A stretch of 59,947 nucleotides of DNA from Rhodocyclaceae bacterium (GTDB lineage: Bacteria > Pseudomonadota > Gammaproteobacteria > Burkholderiales > Rhodocyclaceae), in the NCBI GenBank assembly GCA_028713915.1, contig JAQTNK010000026.1, positions 1 to 59,947 of the forward strand. The letters run 5' to 3'. Below the pieces are notes generated by a model. The model was not told where the DNA came from. It made no database searches and worked only from the letters and a program-made list of their open reading frames with translations. The number at the start of each line of letters is the position of its first letter. The stretch's first letter is position 1. Shown piece after piece: positions 40,088 through 47,659 of this stretch. A program made the translations under genes and the position numbers.

Positions 40088-42169
40088 TCAGTAACTCAGG
40101 TGCAACGTCAACCGCAGCGTGCGCGGCTCGGCAGGATGCGTGTGGATGTCGTCGACCGGCGACGCCTCGCCCCGCAGCTGCGAGGCATAGTAGTAGTCGA
40201 TGTCGCTGACGCGGGCGTCGCCGAGGTTGAGGACGTCGAGCGCGAGCTTGGCGTGCTTGTCGATGCGATAGCCGATGCGAAGGTTGACCAGCGTCGACGC
40301 CGGCGAGCGCACGGAGTCGTCCTCGATCAGCGGCCGCGGGCCGAAGTAGCGCAGGCGCATGCCGCCCGACCACTTGGCATGGTCGTCGTAGGTGGCGCCC
40401 AGCGACGCCGTCTTCTCGATCGAACCGGGGATGTAGTTGCCGGGAACGCCATTGTCGATGGTCGTGTAGCGGGCGCGCGAATCGGCGAAGTCGGCATCGA
40501 CGGTGACCTGCGCCGTCGGCGTCCAGTAGTTGGCCCACTCGACGCCGCTGCGGCGGCTTGGAAAGCTCGGCGCGGTAGTGCCGGCGTCGCCGGCGAACAC
40601 CAGTTCCGAAGCGAGATCGAGACGCCACAGGGCAAGCGAGGTCTGCAGCTGCGGCACCAAGGCGCTGCGCACGCCAAGTTCGGCACCCTTGGCCCGCACC
40701 AGCGGCGTCGCGGCAGCCACGGCGGTGCCGAAGGCCGGATCGCGGAAGTCGGGATTGAGCTTGACGGTGACGCCGCGCGCATCGTTGCTGTGAAAGCCGT
40801 AGCCGTAGTTCGCGTAATACTCGGTCTTGTCCCACGGGCCGAAGATCAGCGATATCTTCGGGCTGGCGATGCTCGCGTTCGCCTTGCCCGAGTTCTGCGC
40901 CGTATCACTGGCGACGTCGAAGCGGTAAACGTCCTCGCGCAAGCCGACGATGCTGCGGAACTTCTCGACCCACTGCACCTGGCTCTCGCCATAGACGGCA
41001 ACGCTGCCTTCCGTTACCCGGTCCTGGCTGATCGTGCCCCAGCGCTGCCGTGCCGTCGTCGTGTAGAGGCCGACATTGCCGATGTCGTCGTAGCGCGACT
41101 GCAAGCCGAGCGTGAACTCCGCCGCCCTGCCGCCCCAGTCGCCGTACCAGGTACGGGCGGCATTCAGGCCATAGACCTTGCGCCGGTCGGCCTGCTCGAA
41201 CTGGTCGCCGGGGCCGGGATCGCAGCCGAGCGTACAGAACGTGAAGTTCGACCAGAGGTCGAGGCGGTAATCCATCACGTAGGCGTTGGCGCGGGTCCAG
41301 GCGTCACCGCCCCGTTCCGACCATTCGCCGGAGAGGCTGTAGCGATGCGTCTTGCCGCCGTCGCTGGGATCCAGATTGCCGAAGCGCGAAATCAGCCCGG
41401 CGTCGATGGCGCGCTGCGGCACCTGGTCGGTCGACGACCACTGCGCCTGATAGGCCATCGCCGCCACGGACCAGCCGTTGTCTTTACTGCCCTGGCTCAC
41501 GCGCAGCAGGCCGTTGAGCTTGCCGAGGTTCTCCGCCAGCGTCCAGGGACCGTCGTTCTGCGTCCATTCGAGCGCGTAGAGAAGGTTGCCGTCGCCGGCC
41601 GGCTTTGATCCTGCCATGAGGCCGCGCCGGTAGCCGCCCGCGCCCACGGTGACGTCCGCAAATGGCGCATCGACCCTGCGAAAGTAGTCGATCGACGCCG
41701 AGCCCGCCGTGGCGAAGTCGCCGACATCCGCCGCATAAGGACCCTTGCGGTATTGCATGCGGTCGACGAGTTCCGGGATGAGGAACTGGAGGTCGGAATA
41801 GCCCTGGCCATGGGCGTGCGTGGGCATATTCATCGGCATGCCCAACAGCGAAGTGGCGAAATCGGTGCCGTGATCGAGGTTGAAGCCGCGCAGGTAGTAC
41901 TGGTTGGCTTTGCCGTCGCCGCTGTGCTGCGAAATGACCAGGCCCGGCACGGCTTCCAGCACTTCGGCCGGGCGCAGCAGCGGGCGATTCTCCAGCTGGC
42001 TCGCCGTAACCGTGCCTTCGCTGGCGGTTGCGGCTTCGCCGATCAGGTCGTCGGCGTTGGCGGTGACCTCGATGACGTCGAGCGTCGGCACGCCGCCGGC
42101 ATGGGCGGCAACGGCGACTAGGCAGGCTAACAGGGCCGCCAGCGGCCGCGGCGCAGCGATTGGTTCCAC
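40088..42169 (-). CDS. TonB-dependent outer membrane receptor, probably for nickel
   Basis: 693 residues with a signal peptide (about 1-24). A plug domain follows (D-V-I-E-V-T-A, R-P-A-E-V-L-E-A-V-P-G-L, Y-Y-L-R-G-F-N-L-D-H-G-T-D), then a beta-barrel ending in L-T-L-H-L-S-Y with an aromatic C-terminal residue. The substrate is inferred from context: it is co-transcribed with tonB, next to a NiCoT nickel permease and HupK, and carries a NikR-like palindrome 42 bp before its start. The early segment N-M-P-T-H-A-H-G-Q-G-Y-S-D has extra histidines that could help bind metal. A cobalt or siderophore substrate is not excluded. Confidence 0.88.
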   Translation of the reverse strand: MEPIAAPRPLAALLACLVAVAAHAGGVPTLDVIEVTANADDLIGEAATASEGTVTASQLENRPLLRPAEVLEAVPGLVISQHSGDGKANQYYLRGFNLDHGTDFATSLLGMPMNMPTHAHGQGYSDLQFLIPELVDRMQYRKGPYAADVGDFATAGSASIDYFRRVDAPFADVTVGAGGYRRGLMAGSKPAGDGNLLYALEWTQNDGPWTLAENLGKLNGLLRVSQGSKDNGWSVAAMAYQAQWSSTDQVPQRAIDAGLISRFGNLDPSDGGKTHRYSLSGEWSERGGDAWTRANAYVMDYRLDLWSNFTFCTLGCDPGPGDQFEQADRRKVYGLNAARTWYGDWGGRAAEFTLGLQSRYDDIGNVGLYTTTARQRWGTISQDRVTEGSVAVYGESQVQWVEKFRSIVGLREDVYRFDVASDTAQNSGKANASIASPKISLIFGPWDKTEYYANYGYGFHSNDARGVTVKLNPDFRDPAFGTAVAAATPLVRAKGAELGVRSALVPQLQTSLALWRLDLASELVFAGDAGTTAPSFPSRRSGVEWANYWTPTAQVTVDADFADSRARYTTIDNGVPGNYIPGSIEKTASLGATYDDHAKWSGGMRLRYFGPRPLIEDDSVRSPASTLVNLRIGYRIDKHAKLALDVLNLGDARVSDIDYYYASQLRGEASPVDDIHTHPAEPRTLRLTLHLSY

Positions 42170-42210
42170 ACTTTCCCCTCGTCAATCCGAATGAATCCGA
42201 TTGAAGAATG

Positions 42211-42237
42211 GTAGGACGTTTTGTATTTTTGTCATAC
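42211..42237. promoter_or_regulatory. Candidate NikR operator upstream of the TonB-dependent receptor
   Basis: GTAGGA (42211-42216), 15 bases, TCATAC (42232-42237). The second half-site equals the half-site of the Escherichia coli NikR operator (GTATGA-N16-TCATAC) and the first differs by one base. A second site with the same spacing lies before the nickel permease, and a nikR gene is in the window at 55401-55883. It sits at promoter distance from the receptor start. Confidence 0.65.
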
Positions 42238-42252
42238 GGGCGGGCAAAAAAA

Positions 42253-43077
42253 CTAGCGGCTGCCGCCCGCCGCCATCGCCTGGCCGCGGTTCCGCCAGAC
42301 GGCCATGAGGAAGCTGCCGGCGATGACGGCGATCACGCCGCCGCCGAAGAAGAGCTCCTTGCCGTCGCTCCAGCTATCGATGGCCGGCAGCGACATCTTC
42401 ATCACGCCGAAGGCGCCGACCAGCAGGCTGACGCCGCCGACCACCAGGCTCATGACGCGCGAGGCGATCACCGCGACCTGGTCGGCGCGGCGGATCAGGC
42501 CCGAAATCCACAAGCCGTTGATGCCGTCCGTCACCAGCATGCCGAGCATGAACAGCAGGCCGAGCATCAGCGCCTGCTGCCAGCCGCCGAAGCGCGTCGC
42601 GGTCAGGGCGAACAGCGCCGCCTGGCTGATGGTGTCGAAAGACAGCGCGAACAGCGCGCCGACCAGCGCGATCCAGCACGGGCTGGCGGCCTGCGTCAGG
42701 CGGCCGAGGAAGCGGCCTTTCAGGCCGACCGGACGCACGACTTCGCCGGGTCCGCTGCGCAGCACGGCGTCGATGTTGACCAGGCCCAAGGCCAGCAGGA
42801 AGGCGATGGAGACCCAGGCGCCGAAGGTATCCAGCCACGCCGGCGTCTGCCAGCGCTGCGCCAGGGTGCTGACCGTCAGGGAAATGGCGACGACGACGGC
42901 GCCGTGGCCCACGGAGAAGAGCACGCCGCAAAAGCGCGCCAGGCGCGGGTTGCTGCGGGAATTGAAGCGCGTCAGGCCGTCGATGGTGGCGAGATGGTCG
43001 GCGTCGAAGCCGTGCTTCACGCCGAGCACGAACACCAGCAGGCTCAACGCAACAATATCCTGGGGCAGCGCGTCCAT
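42253..43077 (-). CDS. NiCoT-family nickel/cobalt permease (HoxN/NixA type)
   Basis: 274 residues from the ATG at 43077; an upstream in-frame reading runs through the operator. The NiCoT signature H-G-F-D-A-D-H (H-x4-D-H) lies in the first helix region near residue 22, with further family segments (L-F-S-V-G-H-G, and L-G-M-L-V-T-D-G-I-N-G). About seven to eight hydrophobic segments are seen. It imports Ni2+ (or Co2+) across the inner membrane, here most likely for hydrogenase assembly. It is transcribed away from a palindromic operator 27 bp upstream. Confidence 0.92.
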   Translation of the reverse strand: MDALPQDIVALSLLVFVLGVKHGFDADHLATIDGLTRFNSRSNPRLARFCGVLFSVGHGAVVVAISLTVSTLAQRWQTPAWLDTFGAWVSIAFLLALGLVNIDAVLRSGPGEVVRPVGLKGRFLGRLTQAASPCWIALVGALFALSFDTISQAALFALTATRFGGWQQALMLGLLFMLGMLVTDGINGLWISGLIRRADQVAVIASRVMSLVVGGVSLLVGAFGVMKMSLPAIDSWSDGKELFFGGGVIAVIAGSFLMAVWRNRGQAMAAGGSR

Positions 43078-43103
43078 GGCAAGTCGTCTCTCGAGGGGGG
43101 GAC

Positions 43104-43130
43104 GTAGGAAGTTTATCCTATTTTTCCTAC
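43104..43130. promoter_or_regulatory. Candidate NikR operator between the nickel permease and the DUF4010 gene
   Basis: GTAGGA (43104-43109), 15 bases, TCCTAC (43125-43130): a perfect inverted repeat, extended to 8 bp as CGTAGGAA / TTCCTACG. It aligns with the site at 42211 at 19 of 27 positions. It lies in an 80-bp divergent gap, 27 bp from the nickel permease start and 26 bp from the DUF4010 start, so it could control both. Confidence 0.65.
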
Positions 43131-43156
43131 GCGGGGACATGAGGTACAGTTCCCGC

Positions 43157-44431
43157 ATGTCGCCTGCAATGAGCTTATTCGCCAATTTCGTGCTGGTCCT
43201 CGCGCTCGGCTTCTTCTTCGGCCTGGCCTTCGAGGACTTCTACTCGCGCGGCGGCAAGGAGCGCCCCGGCGGCGTGCGCACGTTTCCGCTGCTGGCCCTG
43301 GCCGGCGCGCTGCTCTATCGCATGGAACCGGCCAGCCTCTTGCCGTTCAGCGTCGGCCTGCTGGTGATCGGCGCCTGGCTGACGGCCTACTATTGGCGCC
43401 ATCTGGCGCAGACCAGCAGCGAAGGGCATTCGAATGCCGGCCTGATGGTGCTGATCTGCAACGTGCTGGCCTATCTGCTCGGTCCCGCCGTGATGGTCGG
43501 CCCGCCGTGGGTGGCCATCGCCGTCACCGTCGGCGCCGTGCTGCTGCTGGCGGCGCGCGAACGGCTGCACGAACTGGCGCGGCGCATCGAGCTCGCCGAG
43601 ATCGTCACCGCCGGCAAGTTCCTCATCCTCACCGGCCTGATCATGCCCATCCTGCCCAACGAGCCGGTGACGGGCCTGACGCAGATCACGCCGCACCAGT
43701 TGTGGCTGGCGGTCCTCGCGGTATGCACGGTGTCCTACGCAAGCTACCTGCTGCAGCGCTACGTCGCGCCGCAGGGCGCCGGCTGGTGGGTCGCGCTGCT
43801 GGGCGGGCTGTATTCGTCGACCGCCACCACGGTGGTCCTCGCCCGGCGCGCCGGCGCCGAGCCCGCGACGCTGCGGATGGCGCAGACCGGCATCGTCCTG
43901 GCGACGGCCGTGATGTATTTGCGCCTGCTGGTCATCATCGCCTTGCTGAACTGGACGCTGGCGATGACGCTGGCACCGGTCCTGCTCGTGCTCTCCGCCA
44001 TCGGCTTCGGGCTCGCCGTGTTCTGGGGCAAAGCCCTGGCGGGCACCGACCAGGCGCAGGTCGGCACGGCCTCGCCGACCAACCCGCTCGAGTTGACTGC
44101 GGCGCTGGTGTTCGCCGTCCTCTTCGTCGTCATCTCGGTGGCCTCGAGCTGGGTCAACGCGCGCTTCGGCGCCGGCGGCATCTACGGCCTGGCGGCGCTG
44201 GTCGGCTTTTCCGACATCGATCCCTTCGTCCTCAGCGTCGCGCAGGAGCGTGCCGGCACCTTGTCGGTCGCCACCGGCGCCGTCGCCGTGCTGATCGCCA
44301 CGTCCTCCAACAACGTGCTCAAGGCCGCCTATACGTTCTCGTTCGTCAAGGGGCGCGGCTGCATTGCGCCCGCGGCGGCGCTCGGCCTTCTCGCCGTGCT
44401 CGGCCTCGCCGCCTCGGCGTGGCTGGTCTAG
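43157..44431 (+). CDS. MgtC/SapB-type N-terminal and DUF4010 membrane protein
   Basis: 424 residues from the ATG at 43157; ATGs at 43139 and 43169 are alternatives. It is highly hydrophobic with about eleven to twelve membrane segments. The N-terminal third resembles MgtC/SapB (L-A-L-G-F-F-F-G-L and following). The C-terminal part matches DUF4010 (G-G-L-Y-S-S-T-A-T-T-V-V, L-V-G-F-S-D-I-D-P-F). Family function is unknown; a transport or ion-stress role is often guessed. It shares its promoter region and the candidate NikR operator with the nickel permease, which suggests a link to nickel. Confidence 0.85.
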   Translation: MSPAMSLFANFVLVLALGFFFGLAFEDFYSRGGKERPGGVRTFPLLALAGALLYRMEPASLLPFSVGLLVIGAWLTAYYWRHLAQTSSEGHSNAGLMVLICNVLAYLLGPAVMVGPPWVAIAVTVGAVLLLAARERLHELARRIELAEIVTAGKFLILTGLIMPILPNEPVTGLTQITPHQLWLAVLAVCTVSYASYLLQRYVAPQGAGWWVALLGGLYSSTATTVVLARRAGAEPATLRMAQTGIVLATAVMYLRLLVIIALLNWTLAMTLAPVLLVLSAIGFGLAVFWGKALAGTDQAQVGTASPTNPLELTAALVFAVLFVVISVASSWVNARFGAGGIYGLAALVGFSDIDPFVLSVAQERAGTLSVATGAVAVLIATSSNNVLKAAYTFSFVKGRGCIAPAAALGLLAVLGLAASAWLV

Positions 44432-44673
44432 GGGCAGCGGCAAAGCCGGCGGCCGCCTCCATCATGCGCTCGTCATGACGCACGCAGCCGGCGTTCGCCG
44501 GCCGGTCCGGACGAGCGCGTAGTCGCCTTCTTCGATTGACGAATACCGTGATGACGGTATTTCCGTCGACTCCCACGCGGGATATGGTTCGCCTGCCCGG
44601 TTTCCTCGTTCTCCGCCGCGAGACGGAATCGGCGCATTCCGATTCACATCATCGTCAGACAAGGGAAATCGTC

Positions 44674-44880
44674 ATGAAAATTGGAGACATCCGTGCCATC
44701 GCCAAATCCCGCGGCATCCCGACGGGAAAGCAGACGAAGGCCGAACTGATCAAGTCGATTCAGCTCGGCGAAGGCAATTTCGATTGCTTTTCGAGCGCCG
44801 CCAGCGGCGAATGCGACCAGGTCGGCTGCTCCTGGCGCGACGAATGTTTTGACGCGGCGCAGAAGGGCAAGCCGTCGTGA
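44674..44880 (+). CDS. Small SAP-domain protein with a Cys-rich C-terminus
   Basis: 68 residues from the ATG at 44674 behind AAGGGA. Residues 1-33 form a SAP/Rho-N-like helix-extended-helix (I-G-D-I-R-A-I-A-K-S-R-G-I-P-T-G-K-Q-T-K-A-E-L-I-K-S-I). The C-terminus has four Cys (D-C-F, E-C-D-Q-V-G-C, E-C-F), which could bind a metal. SAP motifs usually bind nucleic acids. It stands alone; a longer reading from 44536 is not supported. Confidence 0.8.
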   Translation: MKIGDIRAIAKSRGIPTGKQTKAELIKSIQLGEGNFDCFSSAASGECDQVGCSWRDECFDAAQKGKPS

Positions 44881-44964
44881 ATCCGACGCGGCAGGCGCGG
44901 CGCCACGCTGCGCGCCGCGAGGCCGACTGAAGTGAACCTTTCCCGCAGATCGACAGCGGTGCAC

Positions 44965-45072
44965 GATCGGGCCGGCGGGGTGCCCTGCTTCGCTCCATGT
45001 CCCCCGTCGGCGGCCGATGGCCACCTCCTCCTCCTTTACTTGCGCGAAGCAGGGCACCCCACCGGCCCGATC
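44965..45072 (-). repeat. Structured palindromic repeat, copy A
   Basis: Two 29-base arms (44965-44993 and 45044-45072) pair at 28 of 29 positions, the odd one being a G-U wobble. Read on the minus strand, the enclosed segment holds AAGTAAAGGAGGAGG (complement of 45027-45041) and GGGGGACATGGA (complement of 44994-45005), separated by a variable GC-rich part. These two blocks recur in copies B and C, while the arms here are unrelated in sequence to theirs. It lies in the 412-bp gene-free stretch between the SAP gene and the nitroreductase, which otherwise holds nothing but copy B. Confidence 0.85.
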
Positions 45073-45120
45073 GCATCGGGTCTTGGTTTTGGCTGGACGC
45101 AAAGGCGACAGTCGATTCCG

Positions 45121-45220
45121 CCCTGGGCGGCGGGTGGCCGACTCCGGGAAGTAAAGGAGGAGGGCCGGGCGCAGCCCGGCCCGGGGGACATGGACGGAGT
45201 CGGCCACCCGCTGCCCAGGG
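45121..45220 (+). repeat. Structured palindromic repeat, copy B
   Basis: Arms 45121-45146 and 45195-45220 pair over 26 bases with one wobble. Inside, GGAAGTAAAGGAGGAGG (45147-45163) and CCGGGGGACATGGA (45181-45194) flank a perfect 7-bp hairpin with a GCA loop (45164-45180). It is 48 bases from copy A and in the opposite orientation. The outer arm sequence is close to copy C but unlike copy A. Confidence 0.85.
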
Positions 45221-45292
45221 CGCGCGCCAGCCGCTGGCGAACAGGATGTTTCGTGCGTCGCGCGAGGCGCGCAGCAACACGGAGAACATGAC

Positions 45293-45865
45293 ATGAACAT
45301 GACCGTTTCCCAGGCGATTCAGGCGAGGCGTTCCGTGCGCAGCTATCGCGACGGCGAGCTCGACCGCCCCACCATACAGTCGCTGCTCGACGCCGCGGTG
45401 CGCGCGCCGACGGCGGTGCACGAAGAGCCTTGGGCGTTCGTCGTCGTCCAGGACCGCCAAACGCTGCGACGTCTTTCGGACCGCGCCAAGCCGCTTTTTG
45501 CCGAGGAGATGCGCCACGCCGGCGTCGTGCGCGCCGGCCACTCCTTCGATGTCTTCAGCAGCCCCGAGTTCAACGTCTTCTATGACGCCGGCACGCTGAT
45601 CGTGATCTGCGCCAAGCCGGTCGGGCCGTTCGTCGCGGCCGACTGCTGGCTCGCCGCCGAGAACCTGATGCTGGCGGCATGCGCAATGGGCTTGGGAACG
45701 TGCGTCATCGGCTCCGCCGTGGCGGCCTTGAACATCCCCGAGACCAAGACGGAACTGGGCATTCCCGCTGACTACGCAGCGGTCGCGCCGCTCATCGTCG
45801 GCTATCCGCGCGGCGAGACGCCGGCGAGTTCGCGGCGCGAGCCCGTGGTTCTGGCGTGGCGCTGA
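45293..45865 (+). CDS. Nitroreductase family protein
   Basis: 190 residues; GGAG lies eight bases before the ATG at 45293, and two other ATGs lie within 12 bases. The FMN-dependent nitroreductase fold is shown by A-R-R-S-V-R-S-Y-R near the start, A-P-T-A-V-H-E-E-P-W and G-L-G-T-C-V-I-G near residue 143. Such enzymes reduce nitro or quinone compounds or act in cofactor metabolism. The substrate is unknown. It has no operon partner. Confidence 0.9.
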   Translation: MNMTVSQAIQARRSVRSYRDGELDRPTIQSLLDAAVRAPTAVHEEPWAFVVVQDRQTLRRLSDRAKPLFAEEMRHAGVVRAGHSFDVFSSPEFNVFYDAGTLIVICAKPVGPFVAADCWLAAENLMLAACAMGLGTCVIGSAVAALNIPETKTELGIPADYAAVAPLIVGYPRGETPASSRREPVVLAWR

Positions 45866-45870
45866 ACATC

Positions 45871-45886
45871 GGACGAGCTGTCGTCC
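45871..45886. terminator. Short hairpin between convergent genes
   Basis: GGACGA-GCTG-TCGTCC, a 6-bp stem with a 4-base loop, lies five bases after the nitroreductase stop and before the convergent polX gene. There is no U-tract; the role is tentative. Confidence 0.3.
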
Positions 45887-45924
45887 TGTCCATCGCCTGA
45901 GCAAGCGCCGGCGGGCGAGTCGTT

Positions 45925-47649
45925 TCAGCGCCGCGTCGCCAGCAGGCGGCGCAACTGTGCCAACGGCCGCGTGTTGAGCACGTCGGCGGCAGCGAGCCAG
46001 CCGCGCCGCGCCTGGCCGATGCCGTAGCGCAGGTTGGCGAAATCCTCGCGGCTGTGGGCGTCGGAGTCGATCGCCACCAGCACGCCCTCCTCCTTCGCCA
46101 TCAGGCAATGGCTGTCGAGCAGGTCGAGCCGCTCGGGATGGGCGTTGAGTTCGAGGAAGCAGCCGTTGTTCTTCGCCTGACGCACGATGCGCAGCATGTC
46201 CACGTCATACGGCGCGCGGCTCTCGATGACGCGCCCGGTGGGATGCGCCAGCAGCGTGAAGTGGCGGTTGTCCATGGCGCGCAGGATGCGCTCGGTCTGC
46301 TTGGCGCGCGGCAGCTCGAAGCGGCTGTGCACAGCGCCGACGACGAGGTCGAGGCGCGCCAGCGCGTCATCGGGCAGATCGAGGCTGCCATCCTCGAGGA
46401 TGTCGACCTCGATGCCCTTCAACAGCACGATGCCCTCGAGCCGGGCGTTGAGGCGGTCGATTTCGTCGCACTGTTCGGCCAGGCGGCGCGCATCGAGGCC
46501 GTGGGCCATGGCGAGGCGGCGCGAGTGCTCGGTGATGGCGAGGTAGCCCAGGCCCAGCGCCTTCGCCGCCAGCGCCATTTCCTCGAGCGTGTGATGGCCG
46601 TCCGTCGCCTTCGTGTGGGCATGCAGGTCGCCGCGCAAGTCGGCCAGCTCGACCAGTTGCGGCAGGCGGCCGGCGCGCGCCGCCGCGATCTCGCCGCGAT
46701 CCTCGCGCAGTTCCGGCGCGATCCAGGGCAGGCCCAGCGCCCGATAGACCGACTCCTCGCTGTCGCCGGCGATGCGCGCCGTGCCGCGGAACACGCCGTA
46801 TTCGTTGAGCTTGAGCCCGGCCTCCTGGGCGATGCGCCGCAAGGCAATGTTGTGTGCCTTGGAGCCGGTGAAATAGCAGAGCGCCGCGCCGTAGGCCGCG
46901 GCCGCGACGACGCGCAGGTCCACCTGCAGGCCGCTTTGCAGCAGCACGCTGGCGCGCGTCGGCCCTTGCGAGAGCACCTCGCTCACCTCGTCGTAGCCGG
47001 TGAAGCGCGCCATGACGTCGCTGCCCGCCGTCGCCGTGACGACGATGTCGAGGTCGCCGACGGTTTCGCGGCAGCGCCGGTAGCTGCCGGCCGCTTCGAC
47101 CTGCGTCACGCCGCGCGCGCCCGCCAGCCAGGCGACCAGCGATGCGGCGTACGGCGCGGCGGTGGCGAGCTTGACGCGCCGCGCCTTGGACAGGCGCGCC
47201 TCGACCGCCTGCAGGATCTTGGCCTCGGTCCTGGCGCCGAAGCCGGGCAGGTCGCGGATGCGGCCGTCGCGGGCGGCGCGCGCCAGCTGTTCGAGCGTCT
47301 GCACGTCGAGTTCCTGCCACAGCAGGCGCACGCGTTTGGGCCCGAGGCCCGGCACGTGCAGCAATTCGGTGATCGCCGGCGGCAGCTCGGTGCGCAGCTT
47401 GTCAAGCGCGCGGCACTTGCCGGTGGCGACGATCTCGCGCATTTTCGCGGCAAGGTCGTCGCCGATGCCGGGCAGGCTCGTCAGGTCTTCGCCGCCCTCG
47501 AGCATGGCGCGCACTTCGTCGCCGAGTTCGCCGACGACGCGGGCGGCATTGCGGTAGGCGCGGATGCGGAACGGGTTGGCTTGCTGGATCTCCAGCAGGT
47601 CGCCGATCTCGGCGAAGGCGGCGGCGATGTCGGCGTTGTGGATGGGCAT
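45925..47649 (-). CDS. polX: DNA polymerase/3'-5' exonuclease PolX
   Basis: 574 residues from the ATG at 47649, the usual PolX length. Residues 1-90 and following contain the helix-hairpin-helix elements (L-P-G-I-G-D-D-L-A, V-P-G-L-G-P-K-R). The polymerase catalytic region has A-G-S-Y-R-R-C-R-E-T-V-G-D-L-D-I-V-V with its acidic pair. The C-terminal PHP domain (about 330-570) has G-D-L-H-A-H-T, E-H-S-R and S-D-A-H. It acts in base-excision or gap repair. It overlaps no gene and follows pncB by 10 bp on the same strand. Confidence 0.94.
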   Translation of the reverse strand: MPIHNADIAAAFAEIGDLLEIQQANPFRIRAYRNAARVVGELGDEVRAMLEGGEDLTSLPGIGDDLAAKMREIVATGKCRALDKLRTELPPAITELLHVPGLGPKRVRLLWQELDVQTLEQLARAARDGRIRDLPGFGARTEAKILQAVEARLSKARRVKLATAAPYAASLVAWLAGARGVTQVEAAGSYRRCRETVGDLDIVVTATAGSDVMARFTGYDEVSEVLSQGPTRASVLLQSGLQVDLRVVAAAAYGAALCYFTGSKAHNIALRRIAQEAGLKLNEYGVFRGTARIAGDSEESVYRALGLPWIAPELREDRGEIAAARAGRLPQLVELADLRGDLHAHTKATDGHHTLEEMALAAKALGLGYLAITEHSRRLAMAHGLDARRLAEQCDEIDRLNARLEGIVLLKGIEVDILEDGSLDLPDDALARLDLVVGAVHSRFELPRAKQTERILRAMDNRHFTLLAHPTGRVIESRAPYDVDMLRIVRQAKNNGCFLELNAHPERLDLLDSHCLMAKEEGVLVAIDSDAHSREDFANLRYGIGQARRGWLAAADVLNTRPLAQLRRLLATRR

Positions 47650-47659
47650 GCGGCTGCGC

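Noticed and set aside
43104-43130. Reading the GTAGGA palindrome as a terminator
   Set aside because: It lies between two divergent starts rather than after a gene, and a related site occurs before the TonB-dependent receptor, so an operator fits better.
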